DNA from: CAVUAN01 sp963739435 | Lineage (GTDB): Bacteria > Acidobacteriota > Thermoanaerobaculia > UBA5066 > Gp7-AA6 | Length of the DNA: 64,000 nt | NCBI GenBank assembly: GCA_963739435.1 | Contig: CAVUAN010000006.1 | Location: 1-64,000, forward strand | Reading direction: 5' to 3' | Shown: positions 56,880 to 64,000 of the stretch, in pieces | How the letters are laid out: each line of letters opens with the position of its first letter | How positions within the stretch are numbered: the stretch's first letter is position 1 | Notes under the pieces: model-generated | What the model was told of the DNA's origin: nothing | What the model saw: only the letters and a program-made list of their open reading frames with translations | The model's database searches: none | Made by a program: the position numbers and the translations under genes

Positions 56880-58028
56880 ATGAAACGCGCAGTTCGTCCC
56901 TGGATTTCGGCATTCGTCCTTCTCTTTCTGGCCGCCGGTCCCGCCTTCGGGGCGCAGGGGCTGACCTTTCCTCCCAGCGGCGACAACCAGCAAGGGTCCG
57001 TGACACAGGCGATCGGGCCAGTCCGGGTGAAAATCGACTACTCCAGCCCGCGAGTGGTGCGCGGCGCCAACGATCGGAAGGGAAAGATCTGGGGCGAGCT
57101 CGTCCCGTGGGGGCTCTCCGACCTCGGGTTCAACAACTGCAAGAGCTGCCCCTGGCGGGCCGGGGCCAACGAGAACACGACCTTCACCGTGTCGCACGAC
57201 GTGAAGGTTCAGGGACAGCTCCTTCCCGCCGGGACCTACGGGCTCCACATGATCCCGGGCCAGGACGAGTGGACGATCATCTTCTCGAAGGACTCGACGT
57301 CCTGGGGCAGCTTCTGGTACGACCCGGCAAAAGACGCCCTGCGCGTCAAGACGAAGGCTTCCAAGACCGACTACCACGAGTGGCTCACGTACGAATTCAC
57401 GGAGCGCGAGACGGCGAAAGCGACGGTGGCCTTGAAGTGGGAGGAGCTCCAGATCCCCGTCACGATCACCGTGGACAACCCGAACCAGATCTGGGTTGAC
57501 AACATGCGCGAGGATCTCAAAGGCTTTGCCGGATTCTTCTGGCAGAACTGGCAGATGGCGGCGGCCTTCTGCGCCACGAACAAGGTCAACCTGGCTGAGG
57601 GATTGAAGTGGGCCGAGAGGGCCGTTTCGGATCCGACCTGGTCAGGCGGCGCGGAGAACTTCACGACGCTCTCGACGCTTTCGCTCCTGCAGGGTGCAAA
57701 CGGGCTCACCGAGGAATCGGCGAAGACATTTGACAAGGCCCTCAACCATCCAACCGCTCAACCGGTCCAGATCCACATGGCCGGACGCCAGCTCTTGACC
57801 GCCGGAAAGAAGGAAGAAGCGCTCAAGGTCTTCCAGCTGAATGCGAAGCGCTTCCCCAACCAGTGGCCCGTCCACGTCGGGCTGATGCGCGGCTACGCGG
57901 CCATGGGAGACAAGAAGAAAGCGCTCGCGGAGGCCAAGCTCGCTCTCGCCCAGGCGCCGGACGAAGCCAACAAGAAGAGCCTGCAAACCAACATCAAGCT
58001 GCTCGAGGAGGGTAAGGACATCAACTAG
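56880..58028 (+). CDS. Exported DUF2911 protein with TPR-like tail
   Basis: 382 residues from the ATG at 56880 (GGAG eight bases upstream). Signal peptide 'MKRAVRPWISAFVLLFLAAG' and cleavage near 'AFGAQG'. Residues ~30-200 are DUF2911: 'VKIDYSSPRVVRGANDRKGK', 'WRAGANENTTFTVSHDVKVQ', 'LPAGTYGLHMIPGQDEWTII' and 'DYHEWLTYEFTE'. The last ~150 residues are TPR-like ('AGRQLLTAGKKEEALKVFQL', 'GYAAMGDKKKALAEAKLALA'). Function of the family is unknown. Confidence 0.92.
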   Translation: MKRAVRPWISAFVLLFLAAGPAFGAQGLTFPPSGDNQQGSVTQAIGPVRVKIDYSSPRVVRGANDRKGKIWGELVPWGLSDLGFNNCKSCPWRAGANENTTFTVSHDVKVQGQLLPAGTYGLHMIPGQDEWTIIFSKDSTSWGSFWYDPAKDALRVKTKASKTDYHEWLTYEFTERETAKATVALKWEELQIPVTITVDNPNQIWVDNMREDLKGFAGFFWQNWQMAAAFCATNKVNLAEGLKWAERAVSDPTWSGGAENFTTLSTLSLLQGANGLTEESAKTFDKALNHPTAQPVQIHMAGRQLLTAGKKEEALKVFQLNAKRFPNQWPVHVGLMRGYAAMGDKKKALAEAKLALAQAPDEANKKSLQTNIKLLEEGKDIN

Positions 58029-58072
58029 CCCCCGGGCTGCCGGTATGCTTGCGGCAAGAGCAGGAGGTTCTG

Positions 58073-59825
58073 ATGCCGCAGCGCCGGTTGACCCGTGTCC
58101 TCTCGTCGATCGTCATTTCGGCCGCGGCCTTCGCAGGAGCAGCAGGCTCCTCCGAAGCGCCGCGGCCGAGATTTATCGTGACGTATGGCCCCGACAAGAG
58201 CTCGTCGCCGCTCGATGGCCGCCTCCTGCTTCTCGTCTCGACCGACAAAACCCAGGAGCCGCGGTTCCAGATCAGCGACACGAGCCTGAAGAGCCAGCAG
58301 GTCTTCGGCATCGACGTGCTTGGCTGGAAGGCAGGGCAGGAGGCGGAATTCCCGGCGGACGTCCTCGGGTACCCGGTCGAGAGTCTTTCCGCCATCCCCC
58401 GCGGCACCTACCAGGTGCAGGCGCTGCTCCACCGCTACGAGACATTCCACCGCTCGGACGGGCACGTGGTGAAGCTGCCGATGGACAGGGGCGAAGGCCA
58501 GCAGTGGAGCAAGGCGCCCGGGAATCTCTATTCGACCCCGCGCGAATGGACCTTTGATCCCGCCAACCCCGGGATCGTCCGCCTCGAACTCGACAAGGTC
58601 ATCCCGACAATCCCCGACCCGCCGACGACGAAATACGTCCGGCACGAAAAGATCCTCTCGGAGCGGCTCTCGAAGTTCTGGGGCCGGCCCACTTACCTCG
58701 GGGCCCACGTCCTGCTTCCCGAGGGATACGACGCGCACCCCAACACCCGCTATCCGCTCGTCATCAATCACGGCCACTTCCCCGAGACGATCGGCGGGTT
58801 CAGGGAAGAGCCTCCCGATCCGAACCTCAAGCCCGACTACTCCGACCGGTTCCACCTCGAGGGTTACAACAGGGTCCAGCAGGAGTACGGGCTATCAGCT
58901 CTACAAGGACTGGACGGCGCCCGGCTATCCCCGCTACCTCCTGATCGAGATCCAGCACGCCAACCCCTACTACGACGACTCCTACGCCGTGAACTCGCAG
59001 AACATCGGACCCTACGGCGACGCGATCACGTACGAGCTGATTCCCTACCTCGAGAAGAAGTACCGGGCCCTGGGCTCCGGCTGGGCTCGGTTCATGTATG
59101 GCGGCTCGACGGGAGGATGGGAAGCCCTGGGCGCCCAAATTCTCTATCCCGACGAGTACAACGGGGCGTGGGCCGCCTGCCCCGACCCCATCGACTTTCG
59201 CGCCTACACGGTCGTCAACATCTACGAGGACGAGAACGCCTACACCTGGAAGGGCCCCTGGAAGACCGTGCCGAAGCCGGGACACCGCGACTACCTCGGC
59301 TACATCTCCTCGACGCTCGAGCAGATCAACCGCCTGGAGCTCGTGCTCGGCTCCAACAGCCGTTCGGGCGGACAGTGGGACATCTGGCAAGCGGTCTACT
59401 CCCCCGTCGGGAGCGACGGTTACCCGAAACCCATCTGGGACAAGCGCACCGGCGTCATCGACAAAGCCGTGGCCGCTTATTGGAAGGAGAACTACGACCT
59501 GACCTGGATCCTGCGGCGGGACTGGAACAAGGGCCTCGGAAAGAAGCTCGAGGGCAAGATCCACCTCTACGTGGGCGAAGCCGATAACTTCTACTTGAAC
59601 GACGCGGTCTATCTGGCCGAGGAGTTCCTCAAGAGCGCGAAAGACCCCGCCTACGGCGGCGACGTCGACTACGGTCCGCGCGCCGAGCACTGCTGGAACG
59701 GCGACCACACCCGCGCCAACGCCTACTCCCGCCTGCGCTACCACCAGATGTTCGCCCCGAAGATCGTCGAACGCATCGAGAAAAGCGCACCCAAAGGCGC
59801 CGACCTCACGAGTTGGAAGTACTAG
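58073..59825 (+). CDS. Exported esterase-family alpha/beta hydrolase, one frame break
   Basis: About 583 residues from the ATG at 58073 (AGGAGG eight bases upstream). Signal peptide 'MPQRRLTRVLSSIVISAAAF'. N-terminal beta domain ('LLLLVSTDKTQEPRFQISDT', 'GTYQVQALLHRYETFHRSDG'), then hydrolase: 'AHVLLPEGYDAHPNTRYPLV', 'YGDAITYELIPYLEKKYRAL', nucleophile 'RFMYGGSTGGWEAL' (GxSxGG as in Fes/EstD-type esterases), late acid 'LYVGEADNFYLNDAV' and His 'HCWNGDHTRANAYS'. An extra base near 58890 (TAC-G-GGCTAT) breaks the frame before 'GYQLYKDWTAPGYPRYLL'. Likely a periplasmic peptidase-like or ester hydrolase; substrate unknown. Confidence 0.87.
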
Positions 59826-59848
59826 CGAGCCGCCCCGGACCGTCGGTG

Positions 59849-59996
59849 CTGCCCTGCGGGACACGCGGCCGCTCACCCGGGCGGCAGGTAGATCCTTCCT
59901 GGCGGCCGCTCGAACGAAACCGGTGCAAGAACCCTCATGGCCCGGGTCTCATCCGGCCTGGCACACCCACCCGGTTTCGACGGTCCCGCAGGGCAG
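59849..59996. repeat. Long imperfect palindrome in a 400-bp non-coding gap
   Basis: Between the esterase stop (59825) and the next gene end (60226) no gene is supported. Outer arms CTGCCCTGCGGGA (59849-59861) and TCCCGCAGGGCAG (59984-59996) are exact reverse complements; inner arms CGAAACCGGTG (about 59914-59925) and CACCCGGTTTCG (about 59968-59979) also pair. Further on, AGTCTC...GAGACT (about 60098-60122) forms a smaller hairpin. It may be a structured repeat or a bidirectional terminator zone for the converging genes. Confidence 0.5.
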
Positions 59997-60225
59997 CCCC
60001 GCCGTTCCGGGGCTCCCAGTGTGGCAACAGCCTCGATGCGAGCCCCGGCGGCGGGCCGCCTCCCGGAGGAGGATTCTAGCGAGGGAGCAAGGCACGCAGT
60101 CTCTTGTGCCTCTTCAGAGACTGCGACCGAGCGACAAGCGAGGGTCCACAGTTATCTCGTCGCCTCCAGACCCGAGCGTGCCTCCTCAGGGAGGCGGCCC
60201 GTCGCCGGGGCGACCTCAATGCCAA

Positions 60226-61377
60226 TCAGGGAAACTGGAGGTACGCCGCGACGTCTGCGTAGATCTTGCAGACGTTGAACGGGATGATCCTCTGGGCCCA
60301 GTAGATGGAGCCGACGGCGAAGAGCGGGAAGAGCCATCGGAACGGCCTGCTGCAGATCAGGTCCTCGTAGCCGAGGACGAGGGCGAGCGGCGCGATCGCC
60401 AGGTAGTAGCGGGGCCAGTCTCCTCCCGAGACGACGATGATGAAGGCGAACTGGAGGATCGTGTACGCGAAGACCGCCGCGAACTTGCGCGTGCGCAGCA
60501 TGCCGAAGGCATACAGGGCCGACAGGATCAGGTAGAGCTCCGCGTGCGTGCCCGGCCAGCTGTGGAGGGCGCGTGTCAGGTCCCAGAACGGGACAGGAGT
60601 CGCGATCAGCTCCAGGTTCCTGTCCACGGCCGGAAAGACGCTGCCGTATCGGTTGATGAAATAGAGCGCGTACAGAACCGGGACAATCGGGATGACGGCC
60701 AGCCAGAGCCAGGTCCGCCGTGGCGCACCGCGCTTCCAGAGGAGCCAGGCGTAAGAGGGAATCATCAGGAGCCCGTTGAACCGCGTCGCGCACACGACGG
60801 CTGCGGCCACGGCCGACAGGCCCACGCGCCGCTTCTCGAAAAAGTAGAGCGACGCCAGCACGCCCGCCAGAAACAGCGGCTCCGAGGCTCCGATCGAGCG
60901 GTAGAGGACCCACCGGGGCGGCAGAAACAGGAAAACGAGCGTCAGAAATCCCGGCGACTCGAGCTTCCAGACGTCTCGAGCCAGGCGGTAAAAGAACATC
61001 GCGGCCACACACGCTGCCAGCACGGCCGCGAGAAGCAAGGCGTGCTCGTAGCCGACGAATGCCAGGGCCCGGACGGTCATCGGATAGCCCGGGAGATGGC
61101 TGGCATAGAAGGGCGGTTTCGTGGGATCGGACGCAAAGGGATTGCCCGGGTGGACCTCGTAGAAGTCGTGGGCGATCAAGAGGTAGCTCGGACCATCCCA
61201 GAACGCGTAGACCCGCTTCATATTGTTGCGGTACGGGTAATAGACGAGGAGCGAGCTCGCGATAGCCACGAACAGGATCAGGGCCTGCGTCGCGGCGGAA
61301 GAAGGCCCGGGCCTTGCAGCCGACTCAGACGGCGCGCCGGACGCGACCGACGCGCCGGAGCCAGATGCGATTGCCAT
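60226..61377 (-). CDS. Polytopic membrane protein, GT-C glycosyltransferase-like
   Basis: 383 residues with about nine membrane segments ('ALILFVAIASSLLVYYPY', 'HALLLAAVLAACVAAMFFY', 'LTLVFLFLPPRWVLYRSIG', 'LWLAVIPIVPVLYALYFI'). The first loop 'YAFWDGPSYLLIAHDFY' has an acidic residue and aromatic surroundings, and 'GASEPLFLAGVLASLYFFEK' is typical of PIG-V/mannosyltransferase-like GT-C proteins. It would move a sugar from a lipid carrier outside the cytoplasmic membrane, if that is right. A Ser/Ala-rich 25-residue lead precedes TM1. Neighbours do not help; the following gene diverges. Confidence 0.8.
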   Translation of the reverse strand: MAIASGSGASVASGAPSESAARPGPSSAATQALILFVAIASSLLVYYPYRNNMKRVYAFWDGPSYLLIAHDFYEVHPGNPFASDPTKPPFYASHLPGYPMTVRALAFVGYEHALLLAAVLAACVAAMFFYRLARDVWKLESPGFLTLVFLFLPPRWVLYRSIGASEPLFLAGVLASLYFFEKRRVGLSAVAAAVVCATRFNGLLMIPSYAWLLWKRGAPRRTWLWLAVIPIVPVLYALYFINRYGSVFPAVDRNLELIATPVPFWDLTRALHSWPGTHAELYLILSALYAFGMLRTRKFAAVFAYTILQFAFIIVVSGGDWPRYYLAIAPLALVLGYEDLICSRPFRWLFPLFAVGSIYWAQRIIPFNVCKIYADVAAYLQFP

Positions 61378-61493
61378 ATTCGATTATTGCCTTTTCGGTG
61401 TTGTTCGTCAGCGAACGATGCACTGATTGAAGACCGGCGCCCTGCTCATGCCGCCATCCTACGCTGCACCCGCTCTCAGATTAGACTCTCGGT

Positions 61494-62339
61494 GTGAGAA
61501 CGCCGCGGGAGCTCCTGCAGGCCTGGTTTTTGAAGCAGCTCACGCGCCGCAGAAGGCGCTACGAGCGATTCGTCTTCAACGACGAGCAGAAACTGAAGGC
61601 CACGATCCGGCCGGGGGACGTCCTGCTGGTGGACGGCAACCAGCGGGTCTCGCAGGCGGTCAAGTACCTGACCCAGTCCTCCTGGTCGCACAGCGCGCTC
61701 TTCATCGGCGACGCGCTCCTGCGCAAATGGCCCGACCGCAAGGCGGAGCTGTTGCGCAAGTACGGCCGGGACGCGCGCTACATGGTCGTCGAGGCGCTCG
61801 TCGAGAAGGGCGTCGTCGCCTCGCCCCTCGTCAAGTATCTCGACTTCAACCTCCGCATCTGCCGGCCGATCGGCCTGCGCCCCGAGGACCTCGAAACCGT
61901 TCTCGACCACGTCGTGGCGAAGATCGGCCACACGTACGACCGCCGCAACTTTTTCGACCTGACGCGCTACCTCCTGCCCTTCCACTTCGTACCGCCCGGC
62001 CTGCGCGTCGACGCCCTTCACTTCGGCAGCGGCGTCGACACAGAGACCATTTGCTCGACGCTGCTCGCCGAGGCCTTCTCGAAGGTCCGGTTCCCCATCC
62101 TGCCGGTTCTCGTGCGCCACAAGAACCACCGGGGGCAAACCGCGGGCGAGCGCCTTCGCCAGCAGATCCTGGGGCGTCCCACGCGCCGGGCCTGGAGCGG
62201 CCTCCTGCGGTCGCGGCACCCGACGCTCTGCGTGCCGAGAGATTTCGACCTGTCGCCCTACTTCGAGATCGTGAAGTTCAGCGCCCGGGACGAGGCGGCG
62301 TTCGACTATCGAAAACTGCAGTGGGAGAGCGGTCCGTGA
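61494..62339 (+). CDS. YiiX/YebB-like permuted NlpC/P60 (papain-like) protein
   Basis: 281 residues from GTG 61494. 'IRPGDVLLVDGNQRVSQAVK' and 'YLTQSSWSHSALFIGD' carry the His of the permuted papain-like fold, and 'GVDTETICSTLLAEAF' carries the Cys nucleophile, the circularly permuted order of YiiX-type proteins. A conserved acid or polar residue is likely in 'MVVEALVEKGVV'. Family members are suspected amidases or lipid/peptidoglycan hydrolases. No signal peptide, but a basic helical N-terminus ('LKQLTRRRRRYERF'). Its stop overlaps a GTG that would start the tRNA-Glu-Q synthetase gene. Confidence 0.85.
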   Translation: MRTPRELLQAWFLKQLTRRRRRYERFVFNDEQKLKATIRPGDVLLVDGNQRVSQAVKYLTQSSWSHSALFIGDALLRKWPDRKAELLRKYGRDARYMVVEALVEKGVVASPLVKYLDFNLRICRPIGLRPEDLETVLDHVVAKIGHTYDRRNFFDLTRYLLPFHFVPPGLRVDALHFGSGVDTETICSTLLAEAFSKVRFPILPVLVRHKNHRGQTAGERLRQQILGRPTRRAWSGLLRSRHPTLCVPRDFDLSPYFEIVKFSARDEAAFDYRKLQWESGP

Positions 62340-63280
62340 CGAAGGGCTGCCGGGCCGCCTCCCGGTAGGCCGCCACGACCGCCTGCGGGCGCTTCGCGCC
62401 CTCGCCGACGGGCCCTCTGCACCTCGGGAGCCTCACGGCCGCGGTGGGAGCGTGGCTGTTTGCCCGCAGTGTGGACGCCGAATTTCTCGTCCGCATCGAA
62501 GACCTCGACCTTGCCCGGGAAGTCAAAGGCTCAGCCGACGAGATCCTTCGGTCTCTTGCGCGCTACGGCCTCGAATCGGACCGCGAAGTCGTCTTCCAGT
62601 CGCGCCGCGGCTCCCTTTACGAGGCCGCCCTGGAGATCCTGCGCGGCCGAAGCCTCGTCTACCCTTGCGCCTGCACGCGCAAAGAGCTCGCCCGCATCTC
62701 GTCCGCGCCGGCTTCCGATGACCCGGGCGAGGAAGGCCCGGTCTACCCCGGCACCTGCCGGGAGGGGCTGCCGGCCGGGCGCGCGCCGCGCTCCCTGCGC
62801 TTCCGGGCCCCGGAGGGCCCGATAGCATTCGAGGACGCCGTCTTTGGCCCGCAGACCCAGGATCTCCGGCGCGAAGTCGGCGATTTCGTCGTGCGGCGAG
62901 CCGACGGCCCCTACGCCTACCAGCTCGCCGTCGTCGTGGACGACGCGGAGCAGGGAGTCACGCAGGTCGTGCGCGGCGCGGATCTCCTCTCCTCCACGGC
63001 GCGGCAGATCGCTCTCACCCGGGCGCTCGACCTGCCCCAGCCGTCCTACGCCCACCTGCCCGTCGTCGTCGGTCCCGACGGTAAGAAGCTCGGCAAGCGC
63101 GACGCCTCCCTGCCCCTCGAAACGCTCGACGAAAACCGAGTCCGCGAAACCCTCCAAACGGCCCTCTCTCTGCTCGGCCAGGACCCTCCAGACGGAACCC
63201 CGCGCGAGATCCTCGCCGCCGCCCTCCATCGCTTCGACAAATCGAAGATCCCCAGAACAAACGTGAGCCCATCCGCCTAG
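62336..63280 (+). CDS. gluQ: Glutamyl-Q tRNA(Asp) synthetase, start region damaged
   Basis: About 300 residues. Attaches glutamate to queuosine in tRNA(Asp). Class I motifs: 'RFAPSPTGPLHLGSLTAA' (HIGH as HLGS), zinc-site Cys in 'YPCACTRKELA' and 'YPGTCREG', 'FLVRIEDLD', 'VVRGADLLSSTARQIAL', and KMSKS-like 'GKKLGKRDASLPL'. It is short and lacks the anticodon domain, which marks GluQ-RS rather than GltX. A GTG at 62336 overlaps the previous stop in the usual GTGA manner, but an in-frame TAG at 62366-62368 follows ten codons later, and no other start codon lies between it and the 'RFAPSPTG' motif. An indel or substitution there is likely. Confidence 0.88.
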
Positions 63281-63300
63281 ATGCGAGGGCCGGAGGGGTG

Positions 63301-63321
63301 GCGGGGGCCGAGGCCCCCGGC
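63301..63321. terminator. GC-rich hairpin between convergent genes
   Basis: GCGGGGGCC (63301-63309) pairs with GGCCCCCGGC (63312-63321) around a two-base loop centre, about 20 bases after the gluQ stop and before the SulP gene end. No T run follows on either strand. The rest of the 146-base gap shows nothing. Confidence 0.35.
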
Positions 63322-63426
63322 GCCGCACAGAGGCCGGCGCGAACCGCTGATGCTCGCCAGCTTGCAACATGCCGGCCGAGGCGCGCCGCCGGGGTGGCAC
63401 CGGCCAGGACCCCGCAGGCCCGCTTT

Positions 63427-64000
63427 CTAAGGCCGCATCGCGATCTTGTCCGTCGGCCGGTTCGCGATGTCAGCCCGAGCGACGGCGAGCGCCTCGTCGA
63501 GGCTGGCCACGAAGTTCGCTCTCCCGTAGCGGTCGCGGCGCCCGGCTTTTTCCAAAGCCGCGAGCGGCTGGGCGTTGATTCCAGCAATCACGAACCGGAT
63601 GCCCTGGTGCGAGAACGACTCGAAGAGGTCGTCTAAGACCCGGATGCCAGACGCGTCGATGGCCGGGACGTTGCGCATCCGGAGGACGAAGACCTTCGGC
63701 TTCTTCGCCACGAAATGCAGGACGTCCTTGATCTTGTCTGCCGCCCCGAAGAAGAACGGGCCGTTCACCTCGTAGACCTCGACGCCTTCGGGGATCTGGC
63801 GCCGCGCGACGCCATCCGCGTCGCCCTGCATCGTTCCGTCGGGCGCGTCCGTCAGCTCTCCCGTGATGGCCTCCACGTTCGTCACGTCGGCCATCCGCTT
63901 CATGAAGAGAAAGGCCGACAGCACCACGCCGACCTCGACCGCCACCGTCAGGTCGATGAAGACCGTCAGGAGGAAGGTCGTCAGGAGCACGGCCACGTCG
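63427..64000 (-). CDS. SulP-family anion transporter, C-terminal part with STAS domain (runs off the window)
   Basis: About 190 residues visible; the N-terminal transporter part lies beyond base 64000. The first visible stretch 'AVLLTTFLLTVFIDLTVAVE' and 'GVVLSAFLFMKRMADVTNVE' is the last membrane helix of SulP transporters. Then a STAS domain: 'EVYEVNGPFFFGAADKIKDV', 'PKVFVLRMRNVPAIDASGIR' with the conserved Ser, and 'QGIRFVIAGINAQPLAALEK'. SulP members move sulfate, bicarbonate or other anions; substrate cannot be told from this end. Confidence 0.92.
   Translation of the reverse strand, partial: DVAVLLTTFLLTVFIDLTVAVEVGVVLSAFLFMKRMADVTNVEAITGELTDAPDGTMQGDADGVARRQIPEGVEVYEVNGPFFFGAADKIKDVLHFVAKKPKVFVLRMRNVPAIDASGIRVLDDLFESFSHQGIRFVIAGINAQPLAALEKAGRRDRYGRANFVASLDEALAVARADIANRPTDKIAMRP

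Noticed and set aside
59923..61497. Long open frame on the + strand opposite the membrane protein gene
   Set aside because: Composition is Arg/Gly/Pro/Asp-rich with no motifs; the minus-strand frame has clear membrane segments. High-GC shadow.

Overview
The window is high-GC bacterial DNA with dense, mostly intact Gram-negative style gene content: an Omp85-type outer-membrane barrel, many signal peptides, hybrid two-component proteins, a Hanks-type kinase with a periplasmic-style propeller, and an 'ADOP' type (acidobacterial duplicated orphan permease) MacB/FtsX protein at 54328-56757. That permease, the DUF4953-like metalloprotease and the tandem C-terminal domains of the first gene point to Acidobacteriota (possibly the Thermoanaerobaculia side); this taxonomic call is inference from family distribution, not from a marker gene. 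No rRNA, tRNA, CRISPR array, integrase or IS element was seen.

Layout. 1-9.7 kb: secreted beta-propeller protein, SYLF protein, Omp85-like barrel, hybrid histidine kinase and a kinase-like receiver protein. 9.7-12.7 kb: small stress-type genes (metallothionein, small membrane protein) and an unusual signalling pair, a 73-residue histidine-box peptide coupled to a sigma-54 activator without a DNA-binding domain, flanked by two related small secreted proteins. 12.7-19.7 kb: reductive pyrimidine degradation (fungal-type cytosine deaminase, PreA-like dehydrogenase, dihydropyrimidinase, beta-ureidopropionase, beta-alanine-type aminotransferase, malonate-semialdehyde dehydrogenase). 21.6-32.4 kb: purine degradation (three-subunit xanthine dehydrogenase, a DUF6986/CitE-like protein, then on the other strand allantoinase, allantoicase, OHCU decarboxylase, HIU hydrolase, urate oxidase and a diguanylate cyclase). 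32.4-42.6 kb: an NCS1 nucleobase/allantoin permease fused to a K+-channel-like module, a coupled unknown, a large SPFH protein, an acyltransferase/PLP-decarboxylase reading frame, a hydrolase and a secreted protein closed by a strong terminator. 42.7-64 kb: Ser/Thr kinase plus SpoIIE-like phosphatase, metalloprotease, amidohydrolase, Xaa-Pro peptidase, ferredoxin, ADOP permease, DUF2911 protein, esterase, membrane glycosyltransferase-like protein, YiiX-like protein, glutamyl-Q tRNA synthetase and the end of a SulP transporter.

Together, 12.7-35 kb reads as a nucleobase catabolism island: import (NCS1), cytosine to uracil to beta-alanine to malonate semialdehyde to acetyl-CoA, and hypoxanthine/xanthine to urate to allantoin to ureidoglycolate plus urea. 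Not seen in the window are PreT (electron partner of PreA), a ureidoglycolate lyase/hydrolase and urease. The DUF6986 protein is the best local candidate for an undefined late ureide or glyoxylate step.

Quality caution: from 12.8 kb onwards, and most densely at 12.8-18.2 kb, many genes need single extra G or C bases removed to be read through. The pattern (almost always +1, almost never -1, outside homopolymers) looks like consensus error rather than gene decay. Genes affected are annotated as whole genes with the break positions given.
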